A stretch of 64,000 nucleotides of DNA from Cryptomeria japonica (Eukaryota > Streptophyta > Pinopsida > Cupressales > Cupressaceae), in contig NC_081412.1 of NCBI RefSeq assembly GCF_030272615.1, forward strand, positions 27,102,001 to 27,166,000, read 5' to 3'. The notes beneath the pieces are model-generated. The model did no database searches, was not told the origin of the DNA, and saw nothing but the letters and a program-made list of their open reading frames with translations. Positions 12,027 through 22,404 of the stretch are shown here, piece by piece; the first letter of the stretch is position 1, and every line of letters starts with the position of its first letter. The translations under genes were made by a program, and so were the position numbers.

Positions 12027-12503
12027 GGGGAAGAGCACTAGTAGTCGTCATAGTTCCAACAACCCCGCATATTTATTATCATAGTGACCCTCCAACAGTC
12101 GTCTTAGTTCCAATTTTTGAAAAGTCTATTAATAAATTTCACATGTACCAATAGTTGATCACTTTTTGTCAATTTTTGTTCATAATTGGCCCATTTGTGC
12201 ACCACTATTGGAACATTTGTGGAAAACTATCAGGACGTTTGTCCACAAGTACTAGCGATTTTGAGTGGATAGTTACTAGAAAATCTTAAATTAGGTATCA
12301 GACACACTTTGAAATGTGTACTTTTTGACCTTTGTGTGCATAACTGATCCCACAGCGTGCATCATGACTACCCAGAAGTGAGAACAATAGCTATAAGAAG
12401 TTAAGTTGCATACGAAGACAACTAAAACAAAATCGTCAAAATCTGATGTACCATTTAAGATTTGGATGTGCAAAGTTAGCTATGACGACCAATGATGCTC
12501 TTT
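12027..12503. mobile_element. Second MITE-like element, inverted relative of 9677-10200
   Basis: The left end GGGGAAGAGCACTAGTAGTC then GTCATAG is mirrored by CTATGACGACCAATGATGCT then CTTTT at the right. Its interior matches the element at 9677-10200 in the opposite orientation (for example CCCATTTGTGCACCACTA and the AGCGTGCATCATGACTACCC stretch against GGGTAGTGACGATGCACGCT). The right terminus has lost the GGGG. A direct duplication of about 45-48 bp containing TGATAATTATCA and CATTTACAACCATC flanks it (11958-12005 and 12504-12551). Confidence 0.65.
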
Positions 12504-13276
12504 TATTATATGATAATTATCAGTGGTTTCCATTTACAACCATCAAAATCCAAAAGCGTGAATTGGGATGGCGGTGTACATAAAAAGAATCGTATTAACA
12601 CAAACTTACTTTTATGTAAATTGGCACGTACTAGTAAATACTTATTTTATTTCTCCAATCATCAATGCATGTCTTGAAAAATTTCAGACCCATGATTTGG
12701 CCCCACTTTCTGTCCTGCATGTCTTTTTACTACGATTCTCTATGTTATGTTCTTTTCTCTACTTTACCCTACTATATTTTTATACGTATACATTCATTTG
12801 ATCATTCTTTAAAAAAATTAACACACAAATACATTTATAAACAAACATTCATGAAAAACATCTTTTGATTAGCATAATTCCAACAAATTCCTTCATCCCA
12901 AATTAACTATTTCTCTAATATATACTCAACAACTGTGTGAGGTGTACCAATTTTAAATTTTATCTTAACTTTGAGGTGTACCATTTTTGCTAATATTACA
13001 TTTGATTTTACTACATTGGGATCATTAAGAAGGGTCAACTAGTACAAGCGACACAATTACTAGTTACTACAAAAGGTCAAAACACGCAACACCGCGGACC
13101 ATGAAAAACAGCATATACGGATAAAAAGAACTCTCCAGTAATTTATCTTTTAAACGAGGAAAACCGTATGTTTGAAAGAGACAAAAAACCAGGCCCAAAA
13201 AATGAGGCGCACTTCATTCATTATTTACTGCAGTCATTCATCTCCGATCTGAATTTCAAAGCCCATTAAAATACAA

Positions 13277-13480
13277 CGGCTGAAATTAAAAACACGTTAC
13301 CTCGAAAAGCGTGTCAAAGCAGGCGGGCTCTGTCGCCGTCGCTGTCAGTAACTGTCACTGTCACTGTCGGTGTCAGCGCTAAAGTTCTCTTCCTTCTTTT
13401 CTCGCGCCAGATGATAAGCCTGCGTTCTTATCACCCACTGTTGCACTACTTCCCAAACACACTGTAAACCCAAGTCACAG
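13277..13480. other. GC-rich island with CTGTCA-type short repeats
   Basis: This stretch stands out from AT-rich surroundings. Between 13330 and 13380 it has a degenerate CTGTCA/CTGTCG hexamer array. It could be a former promoter or 5' UTR, but I find no credible downstream gene on either strand. Confidence 0.4.
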
Positions 13481-13790
13481 GCAAAACAAATAAAATTATT
13501 TTTCGGGCTTTTTAATGAAATGGAGTAGGCCTACCTAGTATAAAAGTAAGATCAATTTAGTATTAAGACATAATGAGCATCCCCAAGTCAAAAATCAAGA
13601 GTGTGGTAAAATGAATGGAGAATCAAAAGATCATATGTGCTTTGATTGATGAAGAATTGTACGACTGGACTCCATGGAATAATAATCTTAATCATAAGAT
13701 TTGATGGTTCGATGTTTATTTTATTGCATCCATGTGTGGAAGAGATTCACTAAACCATGAGCCCCATGTTTTGATTCTCTAAAACTATGT

Positions 13791-13878
13791 ACTAGGTCTG
13801 AATAATGGATATATAATAAAGTTAAATAGGGTTGACTAGGTCTGAATAATGGATATATAATAAAGTTAAATAGGGTTG
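13791..13878. repeat. Tandem duplication, 44-bp unit x2
   Basis: A 44-base unit beginning ACTAGGTCTGAATAATGG is repeated perfectly once (13791-13834, 13835-13878). Confidence 0.95.
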
Positions 13879-13979
13879 AGAATGAAATAATTGAGAAATG
13901 TGTAATATAGAAATAAGAAGTATTAAGATTTATTAGTCCTGCGTATCTATAGGCGGAGACTAATGTTTTCACCTCTTTC

Positions 13980-15720
13980 AATTAGTTTTGCTTTGGAAAC
14001 TGTGCTAAATATTTATCTTATAAGTTATTCTATAGTTTGCTGTGATTTATTTATTAATATCAATTTCTCTCTTCATTTTTACATTTTTCTATTGGCAGGT
14101 ATACTTTTTACTGGAGTTTTTTTGTTTTTCTTTTAATTAAAAAGAGATGACCAATCAAATGTGACAGCGCAAAAAATTAGATGAATTCCTAATCTCTTAT
14201 AGAAAATTTTAACTGTACACCATAAATTGACAACATTAGACATACGCATTTACGAGTCTTTCATTTTAAGTTTTCTCACCGCCTTTGCTTCCAGTAATAT
14301 TGTTTTTTATGATTTCATGTAGTATGTAAAATTATTTTCCATGTGATTGTTTAAGAGATAATCATTACTATATTGAAGGATAACTGAATTTTAATAATAG
14401 TCAAATATTTAACCATATTGAAAATAAATTTCCCAAAAAAAAATACTGCCCTATTAAAAAAATTTCCCTTAAAAATACATTTCAATCATTTATAAAGTAA
14501 AAATTCCTTTACCATTAGACTTCAATTTTATTTTATATTTTTACAAATTATTAAATTTAATTAAATTATATATTATGTTAAAAATAAAAAAACATTTTTA
14601 TATTAATTATAATTTTTTAACTTTTATTAAAATAATTTTAAAATTTTAGAATTTTAAAAAAAAAAATTTATATTAATTTTCTTATAATTTTGTGAGAAAT
14701 TCAAAGTAGTTAAAAACATTTAATGAATTGATATGGAAAGTTCATAATTTCTTAAAGTCTTTATTTCATTCATCACATTTATTTGAAAGATAGTTCTTAA
14801 TGTTTTTTACTATTATTTTCAAAAAAGTATATAATTATTTCACTTTTACTTGTCCAAATTTATCTTCTATTATTGAACAAGTTGATGTGTAAAAATTGCC
14901 ATCCAAAGCGAGAATATTACATAGTAGATGTAGTGATTAGAAACAAATACCCTTTGAATAGAATTAGTACCACGAATACAAATGTCAAACAAATCATTAC
15001 TTCTATTTCTCACAAATTACTATATGATATTTCTTTATAATACAAAATTTATTTATCATTAATAAAAAATTGAACTTTATTAACAAATTTAACATACACA
15101 ACAACATTTTTATAAGATATTGACAAATCCACCAAACATTATAACATTAGTTTCATTTTGTCTAACATATAGACATAATCTTAATACCTTTCAACACTAA
15201 TGATATTAACTATATAAAATAATTTAGATAAAAAAAGTTAGAAAATTGAAATAGAAATATTAAATAATTTTAGTTTGTTTTCATTATCATTGATTTTAAA
15301 TTTTGATCTTCTATTAATTCAATTTTTTGTATTAATTTAAGTAGCATTAAAAATTTAAATTATTATTATATTTTTAAAAAACTAATATTAATTATTATAT
15401 TTTTTTTAATAAAATGTTGATTATAAAATTTAGAAAAACTTAAATAATATTTGAGATTATCTAAACAAAATGATTTTTTTAAAACCTTTTTAATATGTTT
15501 CTTTATATTTTTAGCTTTTTTATTATGATTTTACTTGTAATTTTTAATGTAAAAGTTAAAATTTAAATGTATCATCTTTAATATAGTTTATTTTATTTTT
15601 AATTTTTTACTTGAATGATAGTTTTCATTTTTTAAATTTAATTTATTTAAGAATTTAACTGTATTTATGTTCAATTTTATAATAAAAAATTATTTGTTAA
15701 TATTGAATTTATCTTTTGAT
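13980..15720. other. Very AT-rich spacer
   Basis: Low-complexity A/T runs. No gene or element is recognised. Confidence 0.6.
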
Positions 15721-16044
15721 TAATGTTATTATTATTTATAATATCAATAATGTATATTCTTATACTTTTCAAAATTTAATTTTTTATTATGAAATATAAT
15801 TTTGTTAATAGTATAATATTATAAAATAAAATAAAATGATATAAACATACTCCATTTTTAGTCCCTGCCTTAAGCAGGAAACTAATGTTATTATTGTTTA
15901 TAATATCAATAATGTATATTCTTATACTTCTCAAAATTTAATTTTTTATTATGAAATATAATTTTGTTAACAGTATAATATTATAAAATAAAATAAAATG
16001 ATATAAACATACTCCATTTTTAGTCTCTGCCTTAAGCAAGGAAC
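15721..16044. repeat. Tandem duplication, 162-bp unit x2
   Basis: The copy starting at 15721 recurs at 15883 with few changes (TATACTTTTC against TATACTTCTC; GTCCCTGCC against GTCTCTGCC). Each unit ends in a TTTTTAGTC(C/T)CTGCCTTAAG motif. A reverse-complement AAGGCAGGGACT occurs at about 16599, so these may be ends of an unrecognised element. Confidence 0.9.
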
Positions 16045-16177
16045 TAATGTTTTCATCTCCAACATTAGTATGCTTTGATAACTGTGCAAAATGAAAAATT
16101 TAATCTTATATCAAAGTTATATTTTTGTTCTTATTAAACTATTTTAAAAATTATTAATTTTTTGATTTGTCATTGGC

Positions 16178-16280
16178 AGAATGTTAAAATGGTAAACCAT
16201 TATCTGGTCAAATCAAGAATGTTAAAATGGTAAACCATTATCTGGTCAAATCAAGAATGCTAAAATGGTAAACCATTGTT
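16178..16280. repeat. Tandem repeat, 38-bp unit x2.7
   Basis: The unit AGAATGTTAAAATGGTAAAC followed by CATTATCTGGTCAAATCA starts at 16178, 16216 and 16254; the third copy is partial and has two changes. Confidence 0.95.
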
Positions 16281-16648
16281 TGTTATCTATTAGTTTTTCA
16301 AACTTATTAAATGAATGATGATAATTTTATTAATGTTATTTTCTTTGAGCAAATCTTTTGCAATTAAAATTAAAATGTTTTTATCGCATTCTTTCCTTGA
16401 CATTATGCATAACTTTTTCCTTAAAAAGTTATGGGTGCAATAAAGGAAACTAAATTTAAGACTATTTAGATATACTTAGATTTAGAATTAAAGATGAAAA
16501 ATTTATATTAGATCTTTGTTATCAATTTACTATTGCTAGATAAACAACTACTTAATTGTTCTCAACACTTCACTCATTGCTAGCATGTTTTTAGCTAAAG
16601 GCAGGGACTCATGCTGTCTCACAGCTCTTGTTTTTAAATTGATTAAAT

Positions 16649-16725
16649 TTTTATTTATTTATTTATTTTTATTTTTTATTATTTATTTATTTATTTATTA
16701 TTATTATTTATTTATTTATTTTTAG
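16649..16725. repeat. (TTTA/TTA)n low-complexity tract
   Basis: An imperfect TTTA and TTA microsatellite. Confidence 0.9.
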
Positions 16726-17028
16726 TTTTGTGATGTTATAAAAGAAAAATAGAACTTAAAATTTGAAATTAGATAAATGAATCGAATTTCATGTCAATTG
16801 AGATTTAGAAATTTGTGTACATGGGACAAGATTGTACTCACATTCTAGTTCACTTTGTATGGTTATGTTTTAGTGATGCAATTTCTTCTTGTGCAAAAAT
16901 AGACCTTTGGTACTTGCAAAGAATATTCACTTAGATCATGCTTATGTGAAGAAAACTAAGTGATGCCAGGAAGCACAAATGGGGGCTTGTAATCTTAAGA
17001 GAGGAAGAGCGATCAAATTCCTTATTAG

Positions 17029-17346
17029 ATCAATGGGCCCTTGGTCTACTGGTGAAGTTGAATGGCTCCAAATGAGCACACCAGGGATCAAGTCTTGTTG
17101 AGTGCAAGGCTCTGACATCATAAGAGATGAGGTCGAGATCGTGCCCCAGGCGAATTTGGCGGAACAAATACCCCTCAGTCCTTGGCTCTTAGCCAAAGAG
17201 GTTCAGCCTATTGGCTCATGCCTCCCGTATTGGGTGGCAAAAATACTTTGTGAAGGCCCTTGCTGGGCTGGCAACTCGCAGGCTCCATGCCCTTGGGGGC
17301 TATCATGCTCGTAGTTCTAGACCTCCATTAAAAATAAATTAAAATA
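17029..17346 (+). mobile_element. tRNA-derived SINE with 10-bp target duplication
   Basis: The 318-bp body is much richer in GC than its surroundings. It opens with a box A-like TTGGTCTACTGGTGAAG and a box B-like GGGATCAAGTC about 45 bases on, then a unique body, and ends in an A-rich tail (CCATTAAAAATAAATTAAAA). The decameter TCCTTATTAG flanks it at 17019-17028 and 17347-17356 as a direct target duplication. SINEs are non-autonomous retroposons transcribed by RNA polymerase III and mobilised by LINE enzymes. The short open frames inside are coincidental. Confidence 0.75.
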
Positions 17347-17356
17347 TCCTTATTAG

Positions 17357-19565
17357 CAATTAAACCCCTAGATTAATTAAATAGAGGTACAATTACATAA
17401 TAAAAGAGTCGATGAATGTTGGTGTAGACATTTGAATCTAATAGTGAAACATGCAATTGTATCCTAATTATGTATCTTTTGATAATGTTAAAATGAACTA
17501 GGACTACAACTTTAAATATAAGCCTTAAGACACAATTCAAAACCTTTGGCATGAGCCAGTAAACAATTTAATCTTATTTTTTAGGAGCCAATAATGAAAA
17601 ATAGTTGGATTTGAATTTGAATACATAGAAATGGGACTATGACCATGGTCTAATCCATGGGATAAAATTTCATGTGCATTCTTGTTTGGGTGGGTACTCA
17701 TCTATGAATTAAATCTACCAAACTCTCAAAAGAGTTGCATTCAATTTTAGGGTCAACAAGTGAGTTAAAAGAGAAAGTAAGTGCTAGGACCATGCATCGA
17801 AGATATCCATGCAAAGTGGTATTAAATGAGTGTAGAAAAGTGTAATGTATGTCTTTTTCTCATGTACATTTTATTCTTGGCACTTTGATCAAAGTGAGAC
17901 ATTGAAATTAGTGTTTTTAACCAAACTTTATCATTTGTCACCCATGACAACTAAATCAATAAGACTTTGAAGAATATGAAAACAAGTGATATTTGAGATT
18001 TCATGTGTAAATTTTAAATTATTTATTTTTTAATTATAAATAAGTTTTACTAACTTGATTTATATTTATCTATATTTTTAGAAAGGTGACAAATTTATTC
18101 TATAATTAATGTTTTCTACCAAAACAAAGAAATTATAAATACTTAAACATAGATCATTAATGCCAATAGTGCAGACATAATTTTTTATAATTTATTGCTT
18201 TATGTTTTATTTATTATTTTTTTATATAAGATCAATTATAATTTACACAGTTGAATATTATCCAAATTAATATTTTTTTTATTGAAATAAGGACATTAAT
18301 ATGTAGTTCACAAATATACTAAAAAACATTCTCTATTTTTTAATTTTTTTATGTGTGTAGAATAGAGACCTTGATGTTCAATGACAAACCTATGTTCCCT
18401 ATATAATAGAAAATAAATATAACAATTGTCATCATTGAATATAAATTTAAGTAAAAGGTTCTCAATAATATGTAGAAAACCTTAAACTATACCCAATTAA
18501 TCGAGCAAGAAATGGAAAAGGAAATCAAACAAATCAAAACAATATTACCATATTTCGATTCCTATTACACTCACAAAAGAATATTTTTTTCTCAAATGAT
18601 TGGAATGTGGTTATTTGCATGAGCAACATAATGATACAAATTCAAGATTGGATTCCCAAAAAAGGCTAACGATTAAAATATTTTAAGGTTTTCAAAAAGG
18701 ATGATCAATGGTAGAGATTTAAAGATGGATGGACAATTAAGATCAAATTAGTTGCAAGGTTTTCAGATAGAAGGTGACGGAAAATTGAGATTTGCTAATT
18801 TCAAGAATTGATTTTTAGGAGAGGATTGGGTAGTTAATGGTGAAAGATTCAATTAAATAAATCATGTGAGAAGGATTTGAGATTGGAAAACAATAATTAG
18901 GACTTAGAAATTTAAGTGTCTATATTTTGCTCCTCTTTGAGATGATGTTGCAACTAGAAAAAGAATTGTAAAGCAAAACAAAAAAATAGATGTGGGACAA
19001 GATGGATGGAAAAAGGATGGGTGCTATAGAAATGAGGGTAGGATGATGCCCCCTTGAGAGGATAGGCAGATACAAAGGACATGGGTAGGCTCTTGAAAAG
19101 CTAAAGAAAGGGGAGAAGGTTATGTGATGCAGTGTTAGTAATCTAGTTTGATATAGGACTTGATGTTATGCACCAAGATGTCAAAAACAGGGTGAGAATT
19201 TTATTTACTATTGTAACATGGATCAAAGATTTATTTTACTTCAATTGTAGATAAAATTAAAAAACTTATGCATAATTCAAACACCAACATCAATCACACC
19301 ATTTGTTATCAATGCATGATTACAAGTTGAAAGACATGTTCTCACTTATCGATATGTGAATGCACAATACAATTCTCATTTTGGACACCTTGGCAAAAAG
19401 CATGCTGATGTGGCATCATATTTGATGATGTGGCCCTGAAACCTTAGTTATAAGCAGGGGACTTGCCAAGTAAGCCGGTGCAAAAAAATCGAAGTGATTT
19501 GAAATTTCCAAGTAGAATTTTGAGAAGCGCAAAGTTAGGGTGCACAACTACTGGGTCCTTTCCCT
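17357..19565. other. Spacer without recognised features
   Basis: No gene or structured repeat is supported. Sequence just before 19566 (reverse complement GGGAAAGGACCCAGTAGTTG then TGCACCCTAACTTTGCG) faintly resembles the terminal repeat of the MITE family at 9677, but no partner end was found. Confidence 0.5.
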
Positions 19566-20164
19566 TACTAAGATTTATACCTAGTTACTAAGATTTATAC
19601 CTAGTTATATCTACTACAGGTAAATTGAGGTTCCCAACTTAATAGCGATCGAGATGAGAGTCAGCAGAAGTTAATGCATGAGTAACAATACGTACTTACC
19701 TCTATTTATTTGGTGTGAAAGAACAAGTGTTTAAAATAGAGTTTGAGAGCCCACATGAAGAAGTACGTTGAAATAATGAGTGACATTACTCTGCCGGACA
19801 ATGTGACTTAAAAGTATTGGCTAGCAATGGGCACGTACTTGTTTGTGTTTGGCTTATATTACACTACCTCCCATGCTTGTATAATTTATCCAATCAACAA
19901 AGGATGTCTTCATATTCAATTATGACAACATAAGAACAAACTTTTCACTACATTCAACTTATCTTTTTTATTAACATTGGAAATTAATGAGTGTCACATG
20001 GTAGAGTACCTGTCTTGTTGTAAAATATAATTTTATATAATTATTTATTATATTATTGTGTTAAATATGTTTCTTATGTGAATGTGCGAGTTATTTTTTA
20101 TGTCAACTATTGAAAACGTGTTAGAATGATGTAAGACGATTGAGAAAGATCTGGTCATTCCTTC
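19566..20164. repeat. Segmental duplication, copy 2, left part
   Basis: This part is homologous to 9103-9625. It contains a small local tandem of TACTAAGATTTATACCTAGT. It is cut by the LTR retrotransposon at 20165; the last five bases, CCTTC (20160-20164), are repeated at 32819-32823. Confidence 0.85.
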
Positions 20165-21824
20165 TGTGTGGGGGAAAAAGCGAGACTAGGTTATCATGCC
20201 CTAATCCTACCTTTTGACACACATTACGGAATACGAAAGAGCCTAGAGGTATCACACAATTGGCTACTTCTTTTTGTAAAAGAGAGAGCCATGGGCTACC
20301 TATTAGGATTTCTATTCCTTTGTTGTATTTGAAAGGTAAGATTATGCAAGTTCAATTCCTAACCCTAAAATGCAAGTATGAGCTAACAACAAGATTGCAG
20401 AATTGAACTTAAACAATGGAAAGCTGTAAACACAAGGATAAAACAAGAATGCAGATGCATACCCGGAGTCAAAATTTGACTGAAAATGTTCGAGACGGGG
20501 GCGCGGGCGCCACTGTCCTGATTCTGTCCCGGAACTGCACCTGAAACTGCTGTTTTGCACTCTGGAAAACTGTCTGAAATGCTGTCTGTCAGGAGGACCA
20601 GGGCGCCCAGCGCCTCTATCCCAGGGACCAGGGCACCCAGCGCCCCTATCCTAGCAGGACCAGGGTGCCCCACGCCCCTGTCCTAGTATTTTGCTCTGCA
20701 ATTTGGTGTGGGGTGCTGTCTCGACCTGCTTTTCTCGGATCTGCAACCTACAGCGTCGTCCGAGTCCCGAAACCTGCACTTGTATCTGAAAAAGGTGTTT
20801 GGGCGGCTATATAGGGTTTTTCCTTAGTCAAACCCTCGCTTCGGTGATTTCCACCTCCATGAATAGCCAAGTTGTATTGTAAAAGTAATGTGTGTGCAGA
20901 CCTTGTGTGTGTGCAAGATCTAAAATGCAAGTAAGCAAACTGAGCAGCCTAGAAAGTAAACCCTAATTGCTTGTAAATGATAATGTAAATTCTCTAAATC
21001 AAGATGCAAAGTGATCTAAAGCATGAATAAATGATATATTGAATCTTATGCAAAGACATGAAAACAACATGAAATCATACCCAACCCCCAAGGGAGAGGT
21101 ACAAGCCAATCTTCAGTCAGTAATCTCCTATTGTTCTTCAATGTCTTCCAAGCCCTAAGTGGATGAATGGAATTGATAAATGCTTGATAGAGGGATGTTG
21201 AAAGTTGTTGAAGTCTTCAAAGATCTGCCCTTTCGCTGCATATGAGGTTCCTCAAAACAAAATTCGGATCCCTTCAAATGAAGAAATAGAGCTCTTATGT
21301 ATCAAAACCCTAGGTCGCAATTTCGTCTTTTGGCCGACCTAGAGATTGAATCTCCCGCCAATTTCTTGGGGTTAAGCTTTATTTTATGATTGGATCGTGC
21401 TCCTAAAATTTCAGGAAAAATGTCCGGGACCGTGTGCACTCCGGGCGCCATGGTCCCAGCAACTTTTCACCAAATTTTCAGGGCCATCAGATATGATGAT
21501 TTTAGAGAGAATCCCGAAGTTACAGGTGATTTCGAGATGTTTTGACCCCCGAAATCAAGCCCCCAAGTTCAAAATAGGACTTAATTAGGGTTTTTGATTA
21601 GATGATGTATTGGAGGAATAACATGAAAAGGGGCACACTTTTAATGAAAGGGCCCGACTTTATGATGTGAAGGATGATGAAATAGGACCTTAGACCTAAT
21701 TAATTTGATTAATTAAGTGCTAAAGGGGAAATGTAATGCAAAATGCAAACTGCGCCAAGGCGGGTGCTAAACTAGGTGTGAAATTGTACTGCTTTAGCAA
21801 GTGCGTACAATTTACGATGCTACA
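20165..21824 (-). repeat. 3' LTR of the Tat element
   Basis: 1660 bp, the same length as the partner at 31159-32818, because single-base indels compensate. A TATA-like CTATATAG lies at 20807-20814. It has a GC-rich threefold repeat at 20595-20686. On the coding strand it starts TGTAGCATCG and ends CCACACA. Confidence 0.95.
20595..20686. repeat. GC-rich threefold repeat in the LTR
   Basis: Units of 30-32 bp beginning GGACCAGGGCGCCCAGCGCC start at 20595, 20625 and 20657. The same array is in the other LTR at about 31589-31680. It is sharply GC-richer than the rest of the element. Confidence 0.85.
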
Positions 21825-21846
21825 TTTAGCCCTCACTTTAGCGGTC
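21825..21846 (-). other. Polypurine tract candidate
   Basis: On the minus strand, CCGCTAAAGTGAGGGCTAAA directly precedes the 3' LTR. It is purine-rich with one CT interruption, as expected for the plus-strand primer. Confidence 0.55.
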
Positions 21847-22054
21847 ATATGAGTACTACGTGCATATGCAAGCTAAAGTACAGAAAGTAAACATCATTTG
21901 AAAAAGGATATATCCATAAGTTGTCGGACGAAGCCCCCAGCGGTATCTGGTGTACACAGTTAGGAACCGCACCCTACAAAACACACATTAGATCACAAAA
22001 TCACCTAATGCTTACTAAGGAAAGTGATGAAACTTGTGAGTAGCTATATGCCCC

Positions 22055-22092
22055 CCCTGTTTCGACTTGCTTATTAGGGAGGTGAAACAGGG
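22055..22092. other. Hairpin upstream of the PMD gene
   Basis: CCCTGTTTC (22055-22063) and GAAACAGGG (22084-22092) form a perfect 9-bp stem with a 20-base loop. It lies about 310 bases before the PMD start and 230 bases inside the element from its 3' LTR. No role is known. Confidence 0.5.
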
Positions 22093-22404
22093 TAGCATGT
22101 TTACTTACGACAAATTGTGTAAGGGAGTATTGATGAGGGATGTTCACTAAAAAGGCTTCATCAGAGCACTTTTTGGAACATCCCGAGAGTAGGGGAATGA
22201 AAATACGATTCCTACGCAACAAACGGTTCGAAAATCGCATCTCCCAAACTCAAGTTATGATGAAATGAAAGATAGAGGAAAATTAGGGTTTTGAAAGTAA
22301 ATGTAAAAGAATGAAAGTATATACCTTTGAAAGTGACATTTGCATTTGTCACTTTGTTGATTCTGAGTATTGTCTATTGCAGCGGAGCCCACATAGCCAT
22401 CATC

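Larger units (their letters stand above)
9103..13276. repeat. Segmental duplication, copy 1
   Basis: Three stretches match the same order in copy 2: 9103-9650 with 19566-20164; 9620-9650 and 10201-10745 with 32819-33413; and about 12770-13276 with about 37200-37860. Shared landmarks are a GAGAAAGATCTGGTCATTCC segment, CATGTAGATGTGGGCCTTGG, AACACGCAAAGGGAAAATAT and CTCCGATCTGAATTTCAAAG. The copies are diverged (many substitutions and indels), so the duplication is not recent. Copy 1 holds two inverted-repeat elements; copy 2 holds the LTR retrotransposon and the Helitron. Confidence 0.85.

Noticed and set aside
16942-17314. Two 70-84 codon frames
   Set aside because: Both fall inside the SINE and are explained by its GC-rich sequence.
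20342-20930. Several 60-96 codon frames repeated at 31336-32004
   Set aside because: They are non-coding LTR sequence, present twice because the LTRs are repeats.
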